Notes: generated by a model not told the origin, from the sequence alone. A stretch of DNA of 17,133 nucleotides from CAVUAN01 sp963739435 (GCA_963739435.1 CAVUAN010000026.1:1-17133), one strand, 5' to 3'. Counted from the first letter of the stretch, positions 1-7,644 are shown. Translations and numbers: made by a program.

Positions 1-1
1 G

Positions 2-172
2 GAGGCGCTGCAGATCTACGACGAGCTCGTGGCCACCCACCCCTTCGACGCGGAGCTGAAGCGCTTGCGGCGGGACGCCGAGGCGCGGTTGCTGCCGGCC
101 GGCTCCGGCGCCGGGCGCCGGGGGCGCGGAACCGGGCCTCCAGCGGCAGGCTCGCCAGGATCCGCGCTTTGA
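2..172 (+). CDS. C-terminal end of a TPR-like protein (5' truncated by window edge)
   Basis: An open frame enters from the left edge and stops at TGA 170-172, giving about 56 residues. The first part (EALQIYDELVATHPFDAEL) has the alternating small and aromatic pattern of the second helix of a tetratricopeptide repeat. A charged helix with many Arg and Glu residues follows, then a low-complexity Gly/Ala/Pro/Arg tail. TPR proteins are scaffolds with no catalytic activity of their own, and the partner cannot be told from this fragment. The next gene starts about 68 bases downstream on the same strand, so it may be the upstream member of the roadblock-accB-accC operon. The family call rests on roughly one repeat and is tentative. 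Confidence 0.5.
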   Translation, partial: EALQIYDELVATHPFDAELKRLRRDAEARLLPAGSGAGRRGRGTGPPAAGSPGSAL

Positions 173-239
173 AAGAGTGGCTTTCCGTGGTACAAGCCGG
201 CTGACGACCTTCCCGGGCGAGTCCAACGGCGCCAGGCCC

Positions 240-600
240 ATGAACGTCTTTCAAGACATCCTTCGTCGAATCAGCGAGCGGGTCGAAGGGGCCCGGGCGG
301 TTTCGCTGGTCGGCGTGGACGGGATCCCGATCGACTCCTACGGGAAGATGGAGGGGCTCTCGATCGACGCGGTGGCGGCGGAGCTGGGTGCTTTCGTCAA
401 GAGCGCGCAATCGCCAAGCCGCGTCGCAGGCCGGCACGGTCCAGCAGCTGGCCGTCGTGACCGATCGGGTCATCACGATCCTGTCCCGGGTGACGGAGGA
501 GTATTATCTGCTGCTCCTGCTCTCGAGGGAGGGCAACTTCGGGCGCGGGCGCTTCGAGTTGCGCCGGGCGGCGCTGGCTCTCGAGAAGGAACTTCTGTAA
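240..600 (+). CDS. Roadblock/LC7 (MglB-like) domain protein, frame-disrupted
   Basis: The N-terminal half reads in one frame from ATG 240 (MNVFQDILRRISERVEGARA, then VSLVGVDGIPIDSYGK). The C-terminal half (QAGTVQQLAVVTDRVITILS, then EEYYLLLLLSREGNFGRGRF) reads in the +1 frame to TAA 598-600. Together they form one roadblock/LC7 fold of about 119 residues, the usual length. The span of 361 nt is one base too long, so one extra base (or two missing) lies at about 400-420. Roadblock proteins regulate small Ras-like GTPases, as MglB does for MglA in polarity and motility. No GTPase gene is visible here. An upstream in-frame GTG at 177 would add a 21-residue extension unlike the family, so ATG 240 is preferred. 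It ends 3 nt before accB, so it is probably cotranscribed with it. Confidence 0.72.
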
Positions 601-603
601 GCG

Positions 604-1069
604 ATGCTGTCGTTCAAAGAAATCAAGGAGCTGATCGACCTCGTCTCCGAGCGGGGCCTCTCGGGCCTCGAGGTGGAGCAGGCGGGATTTCGCGTCCGGA
701 TCGAGGGCTTGAGGCAGCCCCCGGCGAACGGGAGCGCTGCGGCAGAGGTCGCACGCCGGCTCTGCCGGCTGCCATCAGCGCGGGGCGGTACCCGAGCTGG
801 CCGCGGCGCCTCCCGACGACAAGAGCATCCACGTCATCACTTCTCCGATTGTCGGCACGTTCTACCGCTCGCCCTCGCCGGAGGCCGATGCCTTCGCCGA
901 AGTCGGCCAGAAGGTCGCGCGCGGCAAGATCCTGTGCATCATCGAGTCGATGAAGCTGATGAACGAGATCGAGTCCGATGTCGAGGGAGAGATCGTCGAG
1001 GTCTATCCGCGGAGCGGGCAGCCCGTCGAGTACGGAGAGAAGCTCTTCGCGATCCGGCTCGCCGCCTAA
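604..1069 (+). CDS. accB: Biotin carboxyl carrier protein of acetyl-CoA carboxylase (AccB), frame-disrupted
   Basis: AccB carries biotin between the biotin carboxylase and carboxyltransferase subunits in malonyl-CoA synthesis. The N-terminus from ATG 604 (MLSFKEIKELIDLVSERGLS) is the typical AccB helix. After a linker, the biotinyl domain follows in another frame: VITSPIVGTFYRSPSPEADA, then the lysine acceptor motif ESMKLMNEIE, ending at TAA 1067-1069. The frame changes inside the Ala/Pro linker, about 745-790. Reading frame 1, then frame 3 (PALPAAISAG), then frame 2 (AVPELAAAPPDDKSIH) gives a sensible linker. That implies two missing bases, one probably in the GGGG run near 782-785. The span plus two bases gives about 155 residues, the normal length. 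An AAGGAA-like ribosome site precedes ATG 604. accC starts 9 nt downstream. Confidence 0.85.
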
Positions 1070-1078
1070 GAGACCCGG

Positions 1079-2427
1079 ATGTTCAAGAAGATCCTGATCG
1101 CCAATCGGGGCGAAATCGCGCTCCGGATCATCTCCGCCTGCCGGGAGCTCGGCGTCAAGACGGTCGCCATCTACAGCGAGGCGGACCGGGACGCGCTGCA
1201 CGTGCGCTACGCCGACGAGGACGTGTGCGTCGGACCGTACCCCTCCTCGGCCTCCTACCTCAACATCTCGTCCATCGTCTCAGCGGCCGAGATCACCGGC
1301 GCCGATGCGATCCATCCCGGATACGGCTTCCTGTCCGAGAACGCGTACTTTGCCGAGATCCTGCACGACTGCAACATCACGTTCATCGGCCCGCATCCCC
1401 GGAAGCCATCCGCAAGATGGGCGACAAGGCCCTGGCCCGCCGGACCGCAGCGGCCGCCGGCGTTCCGACGGTGCCGGGCTCGCCCGGCCCGGTCGATTCG
1501 GCCGACGACGCCCTGGGGTTCGCCCGGAAAGCCGGGTATCCGGTCATTCTGAAGGCTTCGGCGGGAGGGGGCGGGCGGGGCATGCGGGTGGCGCGCGACG
1601 AACGGGAGCTCGCGGGCGCCTGGGAGACCGCGCGCCTCGAGGCCGAGAAGGCCTTCGGCAGCGCCGAGGTCTATCTCGAGAAGTACCTGCAGGGACCGCG
1701 TCACGTCGAGTTCCAGGTCTTCGGAGACCACCGCGGCAACATCCGGCACCTGGGCGAGCGGGAGTGCTCGATCCAGCGGCGCCACCAGAAGCTCGTCGAG
1801 GAGGCTCCGTCCACCGCGCTCGACGACCGGCTCCGGCGCGAGATGGGGGAAGCGGCGATCAAGGTGGCGCGCGCCGTCAACTACACGAACGCCGGCACGA
1901 TCGAGTTCCTTCTCGACGCCGACGGGCGCTTCTACTTCATGGAGATGAACACGCGCTTGCAGGTCGAGCACCCCGTGACCGAGGAGGTCATGGACATCGA
2001 CATGGTCAAGGAACAGATCGCCGTGGCTGCGGGCGCGCCGCTGTCCTTCCTCGATCGCGAGATGAAGCCCCGCGGCCATGCGATCGAGTTCCGCGTGAAC
2101 GCGGAGGACCCCGTCACGTTCGCCCCGTCGCCGGGGCGGATCACGGCCTTCCATCCGCTCCGGGCGGCCTCGGCGTGCGCGTGGACACGGCCGCCTACCA
2201 GGGTTACGTGATCCCGCCCTACTACGACTCGATGGTCGGCAAGCTCATCGTCTCGGGCCGCGACCGCGACGAGGCCATTTCCCGCGGGCGCCGGGCTCTG
2301 GACCTCTTCGTCATCGAGGGCATCAAGACGACGATTCCGATGCACCGGCGCATCCTCGAGGAAGAGGACTTTCGAACGCGGCAGGCTGTCGACCAGTTTC
2401 ATGGAGCGCTTCGCGAAGGCCTCGTAG
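1079..2427 (+). CDS. accC: Biotin carboxylase subunit of acetyl-CoA carboxylase (AccC), frame-disrupted at three places
   Basis: AccC uses ATP and bicarbonate to carboxylate biotin on AccB. It starts at ATG 1079 (MFKKILIANRGEIALRIISA). The first frame shift is at about 1391-1402, just after ITFIGP. The next segment carries the ATP-grasp core: the glycine loop KASAGGGGRGMRV, HLGERECSIQRRHQKLVEE, and the catalytic EMNTRLQVEHPVTEE. The second shift is at about 2158-2160, after ITAFHP, with the frame resuming at PGGLGVRVD and PPYYDSMVGKLI. The third, at about 2385-2395, leads to the ending SFMERFAKAS with TAG 2425-2427. The span is 1349 nt. One corrected base gives 449 residues, the same length as E. 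coli AccC from memory. All catalytic motifs survive, so the breaks look like sequence errors. It forms an operon with accB and sits just upstream of the thiE-aroK fusion. Confidence 0.88.
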
Positions 2428-2445
2428 CCCCCGCTGCGGACACCG

Positions 2446-3582
2446 CTGGCCCTCACCCTTCCCCCGATTTACGCCATCACCGACAGAGCCGTGTCGGCCG
2501 ACGACTCCCATGTTTCCATCGCTCGGCGCCTCCTCTCTGTCGGCGTCCGGTGCCTGCAGGTGCGCGAGAAAGGGATGCCGGACCGCGTCCTGCTGCGCGA
2601 GGTCGAGGAGGCCGCTGCGCTCTGCCGGCAAGCCGGGGCCTTCGTGCTGGTCAACGACCGGGTCGATATCGCGCGGGTGGCCGGCACAGGTGTTCATGTC
2701 GGCGAGGACGACCTGCCGGCCCGGGAGGCGCGCCGTCTGCTGCCCGAGGACGCGCTGGTGGGCGTCTCGACCCACGATCCCGAGGCCGCCGGGCGCGCCT
2801 TTGCCGACGCGTCCTGCAGCTACGTGGCCTTCGGGCCGGTCTTTGAGAGCGGCACCAAGGGACTGAGGCAGCCGCGAGGCCTCGAAGCCCTGGCCAGGGC
2901 CGCGTCCCGGAAGACGAAGCCGCTGGTCGCCATCGGAGGGATCACCCCGGAGAGCCTCCCCGGCGTGTTCGACTCCGGAGCCGACTCGGCGGCCATGATC
3001 GGCGGTCTGCTGTCCGGAGGCCGGATCGAGGAGAATGCGCGGCGCGCCCTGGATGCGGCTCGCCGCCGCCGGCCGCCCCGGAGGATCTATCTCACGGGCT
3101 TCATGGGCTGCGGCAAGTCGACACTGGGGCGGCGCGTGGCTGAGCGGCTCGGGCTGCCCTTCGTGGATCTCGACCTGGAGATCGAGCGCATCTCGGGCCT
3201 GACGGTGCGCGCGTTTTTCGAGACGTCCGGCGAGGCGGCCTTCCGGGAGCGCGAAGCGCTCTTTCTCTCCGGCACCGAGTCGCTTCCCGCGGCAGTCGTG
3301 GCGACGGGAGGGGGCAGCTTCATTTCCGAGGGCAATCGGGGGACGATCCGCCGCCTGGGCACCGCCGTGTTTCTGGACGTCCCGTTCCCGGTTCTGGCAC
3401 GCCGTCTATCGGGAAAGACCGACCGCCCGCTCTTTCGGGACGCCGAGTCGGCGGCTCGGCTTTTTGCCGAGAGGGCTCCGTTCTATAGAATGGGGAGCAT
3501 CCCGGTGACGCTCAGCGGCGACGAAGCAGTCGAAGAAGCGGCGGACCGTGTTCTGATCGCGCTCGATCAGCGGCCGTCTTAA
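2446..3582 (+). CDS. Thiamine-phosphate synthase (ThiE/TenI-type) fused to shikimate kinase (AroK)
   Basis: One uninterrupted frame encodes two enzymes. The ThiE domain joins the pyrimidine and thiazole halves of thiamine. It shows CLQVREK, LVNDRVDIA, VHVGEDDLP, a GVSTHD serine, GPVFESGTKG and LVAIGGI. The phosphate-binding segment near its end is AMIGGLLSG rather than the common VVSAI type. At about 3081 the frame continues into a full shikimate kinase of about 167 residues (ATP to shikimate C3-OH): P-loop GFMGCGKST, DLDLEIERISGLTVRAFFET, GEAAFREREA, ATGGGSF, DRPLFRD and a final ERAPFYR lid/arginine region. Start choice: the conserved ThiE strand PPIYAITDR (2461-2487) lies upstream of GTG 2491 in the same frame, so GTG 2491 would remove it. 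The only in-frame non-ATG options after the accC stop are CTG 2434 and CTG 2446. The start is therefore uncertain. The ThiE part could be a TenI paralogue. Confidence 0.85.
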   Translation: MALTLPPIYAITDRAVSADDSHVSIARRLLSVGVRCLQVREKGMPDRVLLREVEEAAALCRQAGAFVLVNDRVDIARVAGTGVHVGEDDLPAREARRLLPEDALVGVSTHDPEAAGRAFADASCSYVAFGPVFESGTKGLRQPRGLEALARAASRKTKPLVAIGGITPESLPGVFDSGADSAAMIGGLLSGGRIEENARRALDAARRRRPPRRIYLTGFMGCGKSTLGRRVAERLGLPFVDLDLEIERISGLTVRAFFETSGEAAFREREALFLSGTESLPAAVVATGGGSFISEGNRGTIRRLGTAVFLDVPFPVLARRLSGKTDRPLFRDAESAARLFAERAPFYRMGSIPVTLSGDEAVEEAADRVLIALDQRPS

Positions 3583-3596
3583 GGTTCTTGGGGCTC

Positions 3597-4340
3597 ATGC
3601 GCTATCTCATCCTTTCCGACATTCACTCGAACGACGAGGCTCTTTCGGCCGTGCTTTCCCGCGTGCGCCGAAAGAAGTACGACCGCGTCGTCGTGCTCGG
3701 AGACTTCGTGGGCTACGGCGCCAACCCCAACCAGGTCGTCGACCGGCTCCGCCGGCTCCGGCGCAAGAAGGTCTTCATCCGCGGCAACCACGACAAGGTC
3801 GTCTGCGGCCAGGACGCTGGCGACCTCTTCAACCCGATCGCGCTGGCCGCGGCGATGTGGACCGCAGACCGGCTGACGCCGCAGAACCGGCGCTTTCTCG
3901 AAACGCTTCCCCTGGGCCCCGCTTCCGTGGACGGAGGGTTTCTGATCTGCCATGGCTCTCCCCGCGACGAGGACGCTTACATCTTTTCGGATCGGGACGC
4001 CTACATGAATTTCCGGGATACCGACGCCTCCGTCTGCTTCTTCGGGCACAGCCATATTCCGTCGGTCTTCACGCTCGAACCCCACGGGATCCGCGTCGAG
4101 GTCGTGGCCGGCGAGCGCGTGCGCCTGAAGCTCCAGCGGGACCACCGCTATTTGATCAACCCCGGCTCGATCGGCCAGCCGCGGGATCGCAACCCGGCGG
4201 CGGCGTATGCCATCTATGACTCCTCGGCCCGCATCGTCTATTTCGACCGCGTGCCCTACGACGCCGAGAAGACCCGGGAAAAGATTCTTCGCGCCGGCCT
4301 GCCGGGGATGCTCGGCGACCGCCTTCTCGTCGGCGCCTGA
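3597..4340 (+). CDS. Calcineurin-like metallophosphoesterase (YfcE/MJ0936-type)
   Basis: This 247-residue protein has the full di-metal phosphoesterase set in order: SDIHSN near residue 8 (D-x-H), VVVLGDFVGYG near 37 (GD), FIRGNHDK (GNHD), LICHGSPRDE (catalytic/metal His) and FFGHSHIPSV (GHxH). The later INPGSIGQPRD matches the C-terminal region of the small YfcE-like family. Such enzymes hydrolyse phosphodiesters or phosphomonoesters with Mn or another divalent metal; the substrate cannot be read from the sequence. There is no signal peptide, so it is probably cytoplasmic. ATG 3597 is chosen over TTG 3588 because MRYLILSDIHSN is the family N-terminus and GGGG lies just upstream. It begins 14 nt after the kinase stop, so it is the last gene of the operon. 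Confidence 0.88.
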   Translation: MRYLILSDIHSNDEALSAVLSRVRRKKYDRVVVLGDFVGYGANPNQVVDRLRRLRRKKVFIRGNHDKVVCGQDAGDLFNPIALAAAMWTADRLTPQNRRFLETLPLGPASVDGGFLICHGSPRDEDAYIFSDRDAYMNFRDTDASVCFFGHSHIPSVFTLEPHGIRVEVVAGERVRLKLQRDHRYLINPGSIGQPRDRNPAAAYAIYDSSARIVYFDRVPYDAEKTREKILRAGLPGMLGDRLLVGA

Positions 4341-4365
4341 GGCTTCCGGCGGCCGGCCGGCAGCC
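4341..4365 (+). terminator. Candidate hairpin terminator after the metallophosphoesterase gene
   Basis: Directly after the TGA, GGCT (4341-4344) can pair with AGCC (4362-4365) and CCGGC (4346-4350) with GCCGG (4356-4360). One T-C mismatch separates the stems and the loop is five bases. No T-run follows, so it would be an imperfect intrinsic terminator or only an mRNA-stabilising hairpin. Confidence 0.35.
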
Positions 4366-4376
4366 GAAAGCTTTCA

Positions 4377-4382
4377 TATAAT
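4377..4382 (+). promoter_or_regulatory. Candidate -10 box (TATAAT) for the HEAT-cyclophilin operon
   Basis: A perfect TATAAT stands out in a very G+C-rich gap, 33 bases before the start codon at 4416. The region 17 bases upstream is only GGCCGG repeats, so there is no recognisable -35 element. The palindrome GAAAGCTTTC (4366-4375) touches its 5' side and could be an operator. The placement between a hairpin and a gene start supports promoter function, but this is inference. Confidence 0.4.
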
Positions 4383-4415
4383 CGCGGGCGTTTCGGTTTG
4401 CAGCGAAAGGAAGCC

Positions 4416-6479
4416 ATGGTCTCGCGGCGAGGGAGAGGTTTCGCCCTGGGGATGTCCGCGGCGGTGGCGGCGGTTCTGGCTGCCGCGTGCGCGACTCCCG
4501 CGCCGAAGACCCGGCCGGCAGGACAGGAAGAACGGCCGGCGGCCGCCCCTGCGCGCACCTTCGCATCTCTCGCCGAGGCGGAAGTTCCTCTGACATTGAT
4601 CGAAGACACCCGCGGTTTCGATTCGGAAATACTCGAGGCCGCTGCCAGGTCTCAAGATCCCGCCCTGCGCGCCCGCACGGCGATCTGCCTGGGGCGTCTG
4701 GGCGACTCCCGGGGCCGGGCGCTGCAAGTCGCTCTTCTGAAGGACTCGGACCCCTCGGTGCGGGCAACCGCTGCCTTCTCCGCCGGGATTTCCGGGGATC
4801 CCACGATGACCGCCGAGCTGATTCCCCGGCTGAACGACCCCGACATCAAGACGGCATCCGCGGCCGCGAAGGCCGTGAGCCTGCTGGCGGAGACCGAGGG
4901 GCGCGACGCCCTGGCTTCGGCCCTGCCCGGCTCGAGCTCGCCCGAGCCCCGGGCTTCCATGGTGCAGGCGCTCTGGCGCTGGGCCGACGCGGAGTCCTCA
5001 GCCGCGGCCGGCGGCTACGTGGCCGACCCGGATTCGAGGGTCCACGCCGCGGCGATCTACGCTCTTGCGCGCAAGCCCCGCGACGCGGCACTTCCCGTTT
5101 TGACCCAGGCGCTGCAGGACGGGGACCCCGACACGGCCGCCATCGCGGCCCGGGGCCTGGGGCTTCTCGGCAAGAAGGAGTCGCTCGATCCCCTCGCCGC
5201 GGCCCTGGAGAGCGTCAAGAGTCCCCTCGTGATCAACGCTCTCGTGGCCCTGGAGGCCGTCCTCGAGAAGAACGAGGGCTCGACACTTTCGGAGGCCCGC
5301 AAGAACCGCGTCCTGGCGCTGGCCGGGAACTCGAACCCGAACTTCGCCGTGCCGGCCCTCGTCCTCCTGCGGCAGTTCGTGGGCTCCGACCGGGAGGCCT
5401 TCCGGCGCGTCTGGTCGATCGCCATGACGGGGGAGGGACGCCGCCGACAGGTGGCGCTCCTCTCGCTCGTGGCCGCGCTGAAAGACCGGGCGAAGGACCC
5501 GCTCGACCGGGCTGTGGAGGCTCCGGAGGCCTCCCTGCGCGCCGCGGCTGCCGAGAGCCTGGCCTTCCTTCCCTCCGCGGCCGCTGCGCCTTACAGGGCA
5601 AAGCTGGCGGGCGACAAGGAGGTCCTGGTTCGCCTCGCGCTGGTCTCGAGCCTGAAGACACCCGAGGCGGTGAAAGAGAACCGGTCCTTCGTGGACAGGT
5701 GTCTGGCCGACCCGGATTTCGGCGTTCGCGCCGCGGCCGTCGAGACCCTTGCTTCGACCGGCGACCCGACCGTCCTTGCCCCGATCGCCGACGCACTGGC
5801 GAAGTCGCACACCGATCGAGAGCCGGACGTTTCGATCGCCGCAATTGCCGCAGCCGAGAAAATGAGGGCCGATCCGGCCGCCCGCGCTGTGGCCGATGCG
5901 GCCTACCATGACCCCCGCCCCCTCGTGTCGCGTTTGGCCCAGCGAGCGCTCGTGCGCAGCTTCAAGGCCGACGCGGCGACGCTGCCGCGGCCGGTTTACC
6001 CGGGCCGCACCGAGGCCGAGTATGTGGCGCGGCTCGCGGAAGCGAAGAGGCCCTGGCAGGCCCGGATCGAGACGGGGCGCGGGACCTTCGTGATCCGCCT
6101 GCTCGGCTCGCAGGCCCCTCTGACCGTCGTGAACTTCGTGGATCTCGCCTCGAAGAAGTACTTCGACGGCGTGCCGATTCACCGCGTCGTGCCGAACTTC
6201 GTCGTTCAGGACGGCGACCCAACGGGCACAGGCAACGGAGGGCCGGGCTACGAGATCCGCGACGAGATCAATCCCGTCCTCTACCTGCGCGGCACGGTCG
6301 GCATGGCTCTCGACGGGCCGGATACCGGGGGCAGCCAGTGGTTCGTGACGCACGCGCCGCAGCCGCACTTAGACGGCATCTACACGGTCTTCGGCCATGT
6401 TTTGACCGGCCAGGACGTCGTCGACCGCATCGAGCAGGGCGACCGGATCCTCCGCATCACGGTCTCGGAAGCGCCGTGA
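4416..6479 (+). CDS. HEAT-repeat lipoprotein with C-terminal cyclophilin-type peptidyl-prolyl isomerase domain
   Basis: This is a 687-residue protein. The N-terminus MVSRRGRGFALGMSAAVAAV runs into LAAAC, with a candidate lipidated cysteine at residue 25, so it is probably an exported lipoprotein. Residues about 60-530 are Ala/Leu-rich helical pairs with the HEAT/PBS pattern (for example DPSVRATAAFSAGISGDP, DPDIKTASAAAKAV). Residues about 549-687 form a cyclophilin domain: GTFVIRLLGSQAPLTVVNFV, FDGVPIHRVVPNFVVQDGDP (catalytic Arg, Phe and Gln), GTVGMAL, GSQWFVTHAPQPHLDGIYTV and FGHVLTG. The Trp of eukaryotic cyclophilins is replaced by His (PHLDG), as is usual in bacteria. It probably folds proline-containing envelope proteins, with HEAT repeats for client or partner binding. 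ATG 4416 is preferred over TTG 4398 because GAAAGGAA (4405-4412) lies just upstream of it. The stop overlaps the next gene. Confidence 0.87.
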   Translation: MVSRRGRGFALGMSAAVAAVLAAACATPAPKTRPAGQEERPAAAPARTFASLAEAEVPLTLIEDTRGFDSEILEAAARSQDPALRARTAICLGRLGDSRGRALQVALLKDSDPSVRATAAFSAGISGDPTMTAELIPRLNDPDIKTASAAAKAVSLLAETEGRDALASALPGSSSPEPRASMVQALWRWADAESSAAAGGYVADPDSRVHAAAIYALARKPRDAALPVLTQALQDGDPDTAAIAARGLGLLGKKESLDPLAAALESVKSPLVINALVALEAVLEKNEGSTLSEARKNRVLALAGNSNPNFAVPALVLLRQFVGSDREAFRRVWSIAMTGEGRRRQVALLSLVAALKDRAKDPLDRAVEAPEASLRAAAAESLAFLPSAAAAPYRAKLAGDKEVLVRLALVSSLKTPEAVKENRSFVDRCLADPDFGVRAAAVETLASTGDPTVLAPIADALAKSHTDREPDVSIAAIAAAEKMRADPAARAVADAAYHDPRPLVSRLAQRALVRSFKADAATLPRPVYPGRTEAEYVARLAEAKRPWQARIETGRGTFVIRLLGSQAPLTVVNFVDLASKKYFDGVPIHRVVPNFVVQDGDPTGTGNGGPGYEIRDEINPVLYLRGTVGMALDGPDTGGSQWFVTHAPQPHLDGIYTVFGHVLTGQDVVDRIEQGDRILRITVSEAP

Positions 6480-6664
6480 ACATCGAAAGCGCACGCCCTG
6501 TGTATGCCGCCGGCCGCACACTGCAGTTCCTCGGGCTCGTCCTGACAGGCGTGGGCTTCTTCCAGGGAGTGGCGGGCGGGAACGTCCGGCAGGAGCTCGC
6601 CCTGCTCGCCCTGGGCGCCGCCGTGTTCTTCGCGGGACGCCTGGTGCAGGGGGCGCGCAAGTGA
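6476..6664 (+). CDS. Small two-helix membrane protein of unknown function (62 aa)
   Basis: The GTG at 6476 overlaps the upstream TGA (GTGA), and its own TGA overlaps the next GTG (6661), so it is tightly coupled on both sides. The product has a short polar head (NIESARPVYAAGR) and two hydrophobic stretches (LQFLGLVLTGVGFFQGV and LALLALGAAVFFAGRLV). These are joined by the charged turn AGGNVRQE, and a basic tail QGARK follows. It resembles the short hypothetical inner-membrane proteins often annotated only by length. I do not recognise a named family. The unbroken frame, the overlaps and the amphipathic layout support a real gene. Basic residues at the C-terminus suggest that both ends lie in the cytoplasm. 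Confidence 0.65.
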   Translation: MNIESARPVYAAGRTLQFLGLVLTGVGFFQGVAGGNVRQELALLALGAAVFFAGRLVQGARK

Positions 6665-7644
6665 AGCCGCTCGTCGTCGCAACGCGGGCGCTGCCCGAGC
6701 CGTCGCTTTCGACGCTCGAGCCCGACTTCGAGCTGCGCGTCCTCGGCTACACACCCTCGCCCGAAGACCTTGCCGCGGAGGTCCGCGAGGCGGAGGCGTT
6801 GATACCCCTCGTCTCGGACCGCGTCACGGAGGAAGTGCTGCGCGCCGGCGAGAAGCTCAAGATCGTGGCCAACTATGGCGTCGGCCTCGACAACATCGAT
6901 CGGGCGGCGGCGGCCGCTCGGGGCATCGTCGTCTCCAACACGCCGAATGTCCTGACCGACGCCACCGCCGACCTCACGATGGCTCTCCTGCTGGCCCTCG
7001 CGCGCCGCGTGGTCGAAGGCGATCGGATGGTGCGGACGGGAGGCTTCGCGGGCTGGGAGCCGGACCTCCTGCTCGGCTTCGACCTCAAGGGAAAGACGCT
7101 CGGAATCGTGGGGCCGGGGCGCATCGGCCGGGCGGTGGCGCGGCGAGCCCGGGCTTTCGGGATGACGCTGATCGCGGCCGGCCGCTCACCCCGCGACGAG
7201 GGGGACCCGGACGATCCGCCGCGCGTGTCCTTCGACGAGCTGCTGCGGCGCTCGGACGTCGTGAGCCTCCACCTGCCCTTGAACGACGAGACCCGCGGCC
7301 TCTTCGGGCGCGAGACCTTTGCGAAGATGAAGCCCGGAAGCTGCATCCTGAACACGGCCCGCGGCGGCCTCGTCTCGGAGATGGCCCTGATCCGGGCTCT
7401 GGACGAGGGCGTGCTCTCGGGCGCCGGCCTCGATGTCTTCGAGAACGAGCCGGCTATTTCTCCCGGCCTGCTCGACAACGACCGCGTCGTGTTGATGCCG
7501 CACGCCGGCAGCGCCACGATCGAGACGCGCAAGGAGATGGCGCGCATGGTCGTCGAAGACGTCCGGCGCGTGCTCTCCGGCGAAAAGCCGTTGCGCGCCG
7601 TGCCGCCCGAGGGCGCCGCGCGCGAGAGGGCGCGCGTCGAATGA
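6661..7644 (+). CDS. D-2-hydroxyacid dehydrogenase (phosphoglycerate dehydrogenase / glyoxylate-hydroxypyruvate reductase type)
   Basis: This 327-residue NAD(P)-dependent enzyme interconverts 2-keto acids and D-2-hydroxy acids. Visible elements are the substrate loop VANYGVGLDNID, the helix TADLTMALLLALARR, and a Rossmann turn GIVGPGRIGRAVARRARAFG (GxGxxG with Pro where Leu or Ala is common). The catalytic Arg is in NTARGGLVSE, the Glu in DVFENEP and the His in MPHAGSAT. No ACT or ASB domain follows, so it is the short form, closer to glyoxylate/hydroxypyruvate reductase (GyaR-like) than to full SerA. Exact substrate specificity is not decidable. It starts at GTG 6661 inside the upstream stop and ends inside the next ATG (ATGA, 7641-7644), so it is translationally coupled to both neighbours. 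Confidence 0.9.
   Translation: MKPLVVATRALPEPSLSTLEPDFELRVLGYTPSPEDLAAEVREAEALIPLVSDRVTEEVLRAGEKLKIVANYGVGLDNIDRAAAAARGIVVSNTPNVLTDATADLTMALLLALARRVVEGDRMVRTGGFAGWEPDLLLGFDLKGKTLGIVGPGRIGRAVARRARAFGMTLIAAGRSPRDEGDPDDPPRVSFDELLRRSDVVSLHLPLNDETRGLFGRETFAKMKPGSCILNTARGGLVSEMALIRALDEGVLSGAGLDVFENEPAISPGLLDNDRVVLMPHAGSATIETRKEMARMVVEDVRRVLSGEKPLRAVPPEGAARERARVE

Noticed and set aside
2428..2846. Continuation of the accC frame past TAG 2427 into an Arg-rich tail
   Set aside because: It arises from the frame break near 2390. The tail overlaps the ThiE domain in the wrong frame and does not resemble biotin carboxylase.
4416..4490. Possible twin-arginine signal (SRRGRGF) on the HEAT-cyclophilin protein
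   Set aside because: The residues after RR do not fit the usual Tat consensus, and the following AAAC favours a Sec lipoprotein signal.
4998..6368. Long open frame on the minus strand opposite the HEAT-cyclophilin gene
   Set aside because: Arg/Gly-rich translation without domain motifs. The plus-strand frame has clear cyclophilin motifs, and long antisense frames are expected at this G+C content.
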